Source of the DNA: Rhodoblastus acidophilus
GTDB lineage: Bacteria > Pseudomonadota > Alphaproteobacteria > Rhizobiales > Beijerinckiaceae
Reading direction: 5' to 3'
Length of the DNA: 64,000 bases
Assembly: GCF_009720655.1 (NCBI RefSeq)
Contig: NZ_WNKS01000013.1
Span: 1-64,000, forward strand
Below are positions 59,677 to 64,000 of the stretch, piece by piece (the first letter of the stretch is position 1; the number at the start of each line of letters is the position of its first letter). The notes below the pieces were generated by a model that saw only the letters and a list, made by a program, of their open reading frames with translations, was not told where the DNA came from and ran no database searches. A program made the translations under genes and the position numbers.

Positions 59677-59754
59677 TCGCGCGGAAATCCTTCAGGCGAA
59701 GGGCGGATTTCCGCGCGACCGGAATAGGATTTCCGAACTGATCGTTCGGAAATC
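59677..59754. repeat. Double inverted repeat, GGATTTCCG type
   Basis: Two stems lie side by side: TCGCGCGGAAATCC (59677-59690)/GGATTTCCGCGCGA (59704-59717), a perfect 14-base pair, and GATTTCCGAAC (59728-59738)/GTTCGGAAATC (59744-59754), a perfect 11-base pair. Both use the word GGAAATC, so this looks like a member of a repeat family. It ends 3 bases before the CYTH gene stop. Confidence 0.75.
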
Positions 59755-59757
59755 GTG

Positions 59758-60282
59758 TCAGACCGGCGCCGGTTCGCGCGTGGGCAAGGCCAGCAGTCGC
59801 GCCACCGTCAGGGGCGCGTCGGACGCCAGCGCCAGGCGCGCCATATTGCGCTTGTGAAATCTCTCGTCCGCCGTCACTTCGCGTCCGACCCAGGGCGGAA
59901 GCGGAAAATCCTGGCTCGCGTGGCCAAGTTCGATTTCCGCGATGGCGATGCCGGCCAGACGCTTTTCATAGAGATCGACCGCCCATTCGAAACCGGCGTG
60001 AATCACGCGATAGCGCGATTTTTCCACGACCATGTCGCCACACATGGTCGCCAGCATCATCTCGGCGTCGGCGGGCGGAATGCCATATTCGAACTCCCAG
60101 CGCGCGAGTCCGACGGATGCGGTCTTGACCGCAAGCGAGGCGCGCGACTCCCCAAGCCTGACGCGAACCTTGCCGCCGCCGAATTCCCCGACCAGGCCGT
60201 CCCGCAGGCGTTCGACCCCCACCGCCTCGTCACGCCAGCCCTCGTTGCGAAGCAGGAATTTGCGCTCGATTTCGATATTCAT
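59758..60282 (-). CDS. CYTH-domain protein (inorganic triphosphatase-like)
   Basis: This 174-residue protein begins with the CYTH signature MNIEIERKFLL and keeps the alternating charged beta strands of the triphosphate tunnel (VRVRLGESRASLAVKTASVG, ARWEFEYGIP, VEKSRYRVIH, WAVDLYEKRLAGIAIAEIEL). Bacterial single-domain CYTH proteins hydrolyse tripolyphosphate or related substrates. The start is ATG 60282 with only a weak ribosome binding site. Confidence 0.88.
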   Translation of the reverse strand: MNIEIERKFLLRNEGWRDEAVGVERLRDGLVGEFGGGKVRVRLGESRASLAVKTASVGLARWEFEYGIPPADAEMMLATMCGDMVVEKSRYRVIHAGFEWAVDLYEKRLAGIAIAEIELGHASQDFPLPPWVGREVTADERFHKRNMARLALASDAPLTVARLLALPTREPAPV

Positions 60283-60621
60283 TCACCAGGCTCGGCCGAC
60301 ATGAGTAGTCCACGTCTGATAAACTGTATTGGCGGCGCGTTCAACACATAGGCGAAGTATCGCAAACTCGAGTGAGATCGACTCATGCGGCATCTGACTA
60401 AATTATAGTCATCTCGCTCTTTTTCATCCTGCGTGATCGCATCCTTGCGCCGAGAACGCCGAGAACTTGCTACGTCATCGATCCGCAAGCTTGGCGACAC
60501 ATTTCCCTGCAAGCTTGAGCCGTCGCGCCTCCCGCCCTGTCTCGATCGACCTTGCGCCGCATGCGCCCGTCCTGCGAAAGTCGTCGGATACGAACCGCGA
60601 TCGGTCGCTATTGGAGGACGC
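60283..60621. other. Divergent intergenic region, no gene seen
   Basis: These 339 bases separate the divergent CYTH and DUF188 genes. I see one short palindrome, GACTA-AATTA-TAGTC (60396-60410), and no convincing gene, RNA or promoter. The open frames crossing it lack family-like sequence and codon character. Confidence 0.5.
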
Positions 60622-61080
60622 ATGGCTGCAAAAATCCTGATCGACGCGGACGCATGCCCGGTGAAGGATGAATGCTACAAGGTCGCGGCGCGGCATGGGC
60701 TGAAAGTGTTCGTGGTGGCCAATCGCCTGTTGCAGGCGCCGCGACATCCCATGATCGAGCGCGTCCTTGTGCCGCAGGGGCCCGATGCGGCGGATGACTG
60801 GATCGCCGAACGCGCCGAACCCGGAACGGTCGTGGTGACCGCCGACATTCCGCTCGCGGCGCGCTGCGTCAAGGCGGGCGCTTTCGTGCTTGCGCCCAAT
60901 GGCAAGATTTTCGACGATGCGTCGATCGGCATGGCTCTGGCGATGCGCGACCTGATGGAGGATTTGCGCGCCACAGGCGCCGTGTCGGGCGGGCCCAAGG
61001 GATTCTCACCGCGCGACCGCTCGACCTTCCTCTCGGCGCTGGAGCGCGGCGTTCAGCAGGCGCGCAGGAGCCCGACTTGA
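60622..61080 (+). CDS. YaiI/YqxD (DUF188) family protein
   Basis: This 152-residue PIN-like protein contains the family words ILIDADACPVKDECYKVAAR, FVVANRLLQAPRHPMIERVL, TADIPLAARCVKAGAFVLAP and SGGPKGFSPRDRSTFLSALE. The acidic residues suggest a metal-dependent nuclease-like fold, but no reaction is established. GGAGGA precedes ATG 60622. Convergent with the amino-acid permease, with 19 bases between stops. Confidence 0.9.
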   Translation: MAAKILIDADACPVKDECYKVAARHGLKVFVVANRLLQAPRHPMIERVLVPQGPDAADDWIAERAEPGTVVVTADIPLAARCVKAGAFVLAPNGKIFDDASIGMALAMRDLMEDLRATGAVSGGPKGFSPRDRSTFLSALERGVQQARRSPT

Positions 61081-61099
61081 GTGATTCGCCGCTCGGCGT

Positions 61100-62578
61100 T
61101 CAGCGCCCGATCTTTGCGGCGTTACGGTGGCCGAAGACAAAATAGACCCCCATGCCGAGCACCAGCCAGACCAGCAGGCGCGCCCAGGTCTCCCAGGGCA
61201 GGCCCGCCATCAGGCCGAGGCAGGAGAGCACGCCCAAAGCCGGGAGGGCCGGCGAGCCGGGAACGCGGAACGGGCGCGGCGTCTCCGGGTGGCTGTGGCG
61301 CAGATACATGACGGCGAGGCAGACCAGCGCGAAGGCGGCGAGCGTGCCGATGCTCACCATTTCGCCGAGCACGTCGATGGGGAAGACGGCGGCGATCAAG
61401 GCGACGGCCGCGCCGATCAGCCCCTGGCTGGCGGCGGGCGTGTGCGAGCGCGCGCTGATCCGCCCGAAAAAGCCCGGCAGCAGCCCGTCCCTGGCCATGG
61501 CGAACATGATGCGCGCCTGGCCGAACAGCAGCACGAGGATCACCGTGGTCAGGCCGGCGAGCGCAGCGAATTTCACCACCACCGCCAGCCAGGGCAGGCC
61601 GATGGCGTCGATCACCGCCGAAATCGGATCGGGCCGGTCGAGTTTTGCAAAAGGCACGACCCCGGTCAGCACCGCGGACACGCCAATATAGAGCGCGGTG
61701 CAGATGGTGAGCGAGGCGATCAGGCCGATGGGGATGGTGCGCCGCGGCTCGTGCGCCTCCTGCGCCGCCGTCGAAACCGCGTCAAAGCCGATATAGGCGA
61801 AAAACACCACGGCGGCCCCGCGCAAAACGCCGCTCCAGCCGAAGTGGCCGAACTCGCCGGCGTTCTCCGGCAAAAAGGGCGTCCAGTTGGCGGGGACGAC
61901 ATGCAGGCCGCCGGCGACGATCACCACCAGCACCACCGCCAGCTTGAAACCGACCATAATGTTGTTGACGCGCGCGGATTCCCTGGTGCCGAGCATCAGC
62001 AGGCCGGTGATGACCAGCACCACCGCCGCGGCCGGCGCGTTGAAAAGCCCGGACGCGCCCGCCGCGCCGGGCGCGTCCAATAAACGCAGAACAGCGCCGG
62101 ACGGCGCCGTGAGCTGCGGCGGCAGGTGAAGCCCGAGGCTCGACAGCAGGCTCGTCAGATAGCCCGACCACCCCACAGCGACCGTCGCCGCGCCCATGGC
62201 GTATTCCAGCACCAGGTCCCAGCCGATGATCCAGGCGAAGATCTCGCCGAGCGCGATATAGACGTAGGAATAGGTGCTGCCCGAGACCGGGATCAGCGCC
62301 GCCAGCTCCGCGTAGCAGAGCGCGACAATGGCGCAGGCGAAGCCGGCGAGGGCGAAGGAGAGGACGACGGCGGGACCCGCATAGCGCGCGGCCGCCGCGC
62401 CGGTCAGGACAAAGATGCCGGCGCCAATGATGGCCCCCACCCCCAGCGCCGTCAGCGAGAACGGCCCAAGGCTGCGTCGAAACGTTTCGTGAGGCGCGTC
62501 GCCGTCGACGTCGTCGATGGTTTTTCGCGTGAGATAGCTTTGGTTCAAGGCGGCCTCGCCGATGTCTTGCGGCTTCAT
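61100..62578 (-). CDS. APC-family amino-acid permease (cationic amino-acid transporter-like)
   Basis: This 492-residue inner-membrane permease has about 12 to 14 helices. It opens with RKTIDDVDGDAPHETFRRSL, then GVGAIIGAGIFVLTGAAAAR, the glycine-rich binding motif of helix 1. VSGSTYSYVYIALGEIFAWI and FFAYIGFDAVSTAAQEAHEP are further APC signatures and closest to the CAT (cationic amino-acid) group. The substrate is not fixed by the sequence. The start at ATG 62578 is uncertain; ATGs at 62602-62605 are in frame. Confidence 0.92.
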   Translation of the reverse strand: MKPQDIGEAALNQSYLTRKTIDDVDGDAPHETFRRSLGPFSLTALGVGAIIGAGIFVLTGAAAARYAGPAVVLSFALAGFACAIVALCYAELAALIPVSGSTYSYVYIALGEIFAWIIGWDLVLEYAMGAATVAVGWSGYLTSLLSSLGLHLPPQLTAPSGAVLRLLDAPGAAGASGLFNAPAAAVVLVITGLLMLGTRESARVNNIMVGFKLAVVLVVIVAGGLHVVPANWTPFLPENAGEFGHFGWSGVLRGAAVVFFAYIGFDAVSTAAQEAHEPRRTIPIGLIASLTICTALYIGVSAVLTGVVPFAKLDRPDPISAVIDAIGLPWLAVVVKFAALAGLTTVILVLLFGQARIMFAMARDGLLPGFFGRISARSHTPAASQGLIGAAVALIAAVFPIDVLGEMVSIGTLAAFALVCLAVMYLRHSHPETPRPFRVPGSPALPALGVLSCLGLMAGLPWETWARLLVWLVLGMGVYFVFGHRNAAKIGR

Positions 62579-62647
62579 CGTATGTGCGCGGTAAAGGACC
62601 ATCAAGCCGGCGCAAGCTCAAACTATGAGCATATCCCATGGAAACGC

Positions 62648-64000
62648 CTAACTGGGGATCGGCGGCGCCTCTTCGGTGATTCCAGGACTTTGCGGCGGCG
62701 GTGTTGCGGCCAGATCTTTCCGCCGTCGTTCGATCGCGCGGCGCGCGTGATCGATCGCCAGGGTCGTGATCGGCGCCTGAGAAACATCCGCGGTTCCGGC
62801 GGTCATATGATTGACGCAGTTGCGGATCAACTCGTCGAGTTCATCCTCCAGGCGCTCCAACTCCACCGTGTCAGCCCTGCGCGCCGCGTCGGCGATGACC
62901 AGCAACTGATAGGCCTGCTGCTCGACGTCCATCAGCTTGCGATTGCGCCATCGACTCCAGCCAAGAGCGCCCAGCGATCCCAGCAGGCTCGCGGGAATGC
63001 CGATCACGTAGAGATATTGCTGAAGCGAATCGAGCAGGCTCTGGTCGCCGCTGCTGAGATAGGCCGAGAAGCCGGGATGGATCGGCAGGACCGGGCTTGT
63101 GTCATCCGCGTCGGGCGTTTCGATCTGGGTGGCCAGCGGGTCGGCCGCCATCAGCTTTTCCTTGGTGTTCAGCACCGCGCGGCCGATCAGGCCCGCGACC
63201 ACATTGAGCATGGTTTCGGGGACCACCAGCCGGTAGGTCACGGCGAGGCAGGTCGTGGAATCGTCGGGCGTCGGCGGCTTGCCCTTGAAGGCGCCCTCGG
63301 GAACGTCGATGGATTCGAAGCCGGGAAAGCGTTTGACGATGGCGTCGGCCTGATCGATCGCCAGCAGGTCGGGCGCGGCCTTGGTCGCCCGGAAGATCGA
63401 CGCGGCGACATTGACGGCGTCGCCGGGACCGATCGGCCCCACGGCGAGCGCCGCCGACGCGTGTTTGCGGTGTACGGCCGGACCGATCTCGTCGATGGGG
63501 AGAAAAACGCGCTTCACCTTGTCCGGCGCGATGTCGAAATAGGACAGGATGGCGTCCAGCGCCCGCGAATTGTTATCCTGTGTCGGCCCTTGCGGAATCG
63601 CCACGGTCTTGCCGGCGAGTTTCGAGACATCGTCGATCGGCGAACCGTCCGGCAGGAAAATGGCGACGACGTCGCGGCGCATGATGGCGATGGTGCGGCC
63701 GTTGGTCGGGGGCGAAACGTCGCTGCGCACCAGCGCGAGATCGACCTTGCCGCTCTCCATCGCCTGCGCGCTGTCGACGAGGCTGCCGACGGGGAAGAAG
63801 TCGAAGCGCACGCGCGGATGCTGCCCGGTCAGGACCTTGGCGAAAGACCCAACGAAACGGTGCGCCGCGCTTCCCGGCAATCCCGTGGTGATGCGCAAGG
63901 TCGCCTGGGGCGACCAGAAATAGACGGCGGAGAGGACCAGGCCGGCGATGAGAAGCAGTCCCGCCGCCGTCAAGGCGACCGGCCGGAAACGGAACAAGGC
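62648..64000 (-). CDS. TAXI-family solute-binding protein with C-terminal membrane segment, 5' end at window edge
   Basis: Most of a TAXI (TRAP-associated extracytoplasmic) binding protein: an N-terminal helix (VALTAAGLLLIAGLVLSAVY), then LRITTGLPGSAAHRFVGSFA, VDLALVRSDVSPPTNGRTIA and LAGKTVAIPQGPTQDNNSRA. A second helix at about 330-350 (YVIGIPASLLGSLGALGWSR) precedes a cytoplasmic coiled tail, a plan of TAXI-like sensors or transporters not found in plain binding proteins. The frame is open to the window end; the only start inside is TTG 63997, so the true start may lie outside. No TRAP permease is adjacent. Confidence 0.8.
   Translation of the reverse strand, partial: ALFRFRPVALTAAGLLLIAGLVLSAVYFWSPQATLRITTGLPGSAAHRFVGSFAKVLTGQHPRVRFDFFPVGSLVDSAQAMESGKVDLALVRSDVSPPTNGRTIAIMRRDVVAIFLPDGSPIDDVSKLAGKTVAIPQGPTQDNNSRALDAILSYFDIAPDKVKRVFLPIDEIGPAVHRKHASAALAVGPIGPGDAVNVAASIFRATKAAPDLLAIDQADAIVKRFPGFESIDVPEGAFKGKPPTPDDSTTCLAVTYRLVVPETMLNVVAGLIGRAVLNTKEKLMAADPLATQIETPDADDTSPVLPIHPGFSAYLSSGDQSLLDSLQQYLYVIGIPASLLGSLGALGWSRWRNRKLMDVEQQAYQLLVIADAARRADTVELERLEDELDELIRNCVNHMTAGTADVSQAPITTLAIDHARRAIERRRKDLAATPPPQSPGITEEAPPIPS

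Noticed and set aside
59522-59857. 111-codon plus-strand frame between DUF2076 and CYTH genes
   Set aside because: It crosses the terminator stem and the double repeat and overlaps the CYTH gene, with no family resemblance.

Overview
This is a GC-rich, densely coding stretch of an alphaproteobacterial chromosome, most likely from the Hyphomicrobiales (Rhizobiales). The pointers are a Fur-family Irr regulator with a heme-regulatory GCPxHD motif divergent from fabA-fabB-fabI, HWE-type histidine kinase architecture, a rimP-ylxR-like-nusA-infB-rbfA-truB block preceded by an attenuator-like hairpin, an alphaproteobacterial-type LexA box (GTTC-N7-GTTC), and several families of short palindromic intergenic repeats. 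A Beijerinckiaceae or Methylocystaceae-like host is my inference (MoxY-like sensor kinase, PQQ-type sugar dehydrogenase, GTP-type PEP carboxykinase) and is not proven here. I found no rRNA, tRNA, CRISPR array, insertion sequence or prophage.

Layout. 1-1009 is a graveyard: the 3' end of a NarK-type nitrate transporter and a deleted, frameshifted kinase/phosphatase, separated by a palindromic repeat. 1010-8636 (minus) holds a small periplasmic protein, a sensor kinase, a TonB-dependent receptor and a heavy-metal RND pump. 8669-12654 is regulatory and sensory: LysR divergent from pirin, a chemoreceptor, and a BLUF blue-light protein. 12902-17248 holds PEP carboxykinase, a DUF1269 protein, an XRE regulator and a PQQ-type dehydrogenase whose 3' end runs into a repeat. 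17379-24740 (minus) is the translation/transcription operon rimP to truB. 24952-28116 is mixed housekeeping (L,D-transpeptidase, ferritin-like protein, arabinose-5-phosphate isomerase). 28346-31901 is a DsbA-like protein plus the split glycine decarboxylase. 32075-36636 (minus) is an envelope operon (EnvC-like, CtpA, polysaccharide deacetylase, RppH). 36724-37043 is a small membrane protein gene under a promoter overlapped by a LexA box. 36992-42709 (minus) holds an HWE kinase, proA-nadD-rsfS-rlmH and a zinc metallopeptidase. 43075-43880 is a second graveyard (SDR and LigD remnants). 44146-47163 holds small-molecule oxidoreductases and a hydrolase. 47424-50369 is polA. 50402-54733 is fabA-fabB-fabI, an epimerase and irr. 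54734-56904 is an AT-rich leader and dnaA. 57059-64000 holds a second L,D-transpeptidase, a DUF2076 protein, a candidate small RNA, CYTH and DUF188 proteins, an amino-acid permease and a TAXI-type binding protein cut by the window edge.

How the genes fit together. Most of the window is core information processing and envelope maintenance. The accessory signals are the metal-type receptor/pump/sensor cluster, the probable SOS-controlled membrane peptide, a candidate intergenic sRNA near 59.5 kb, and two decay zones showing loss of nitrate uptake and of LigD-type end joining at these sites. The repeat families sit in or next to the decay zones and once form the end of a coding sequence.
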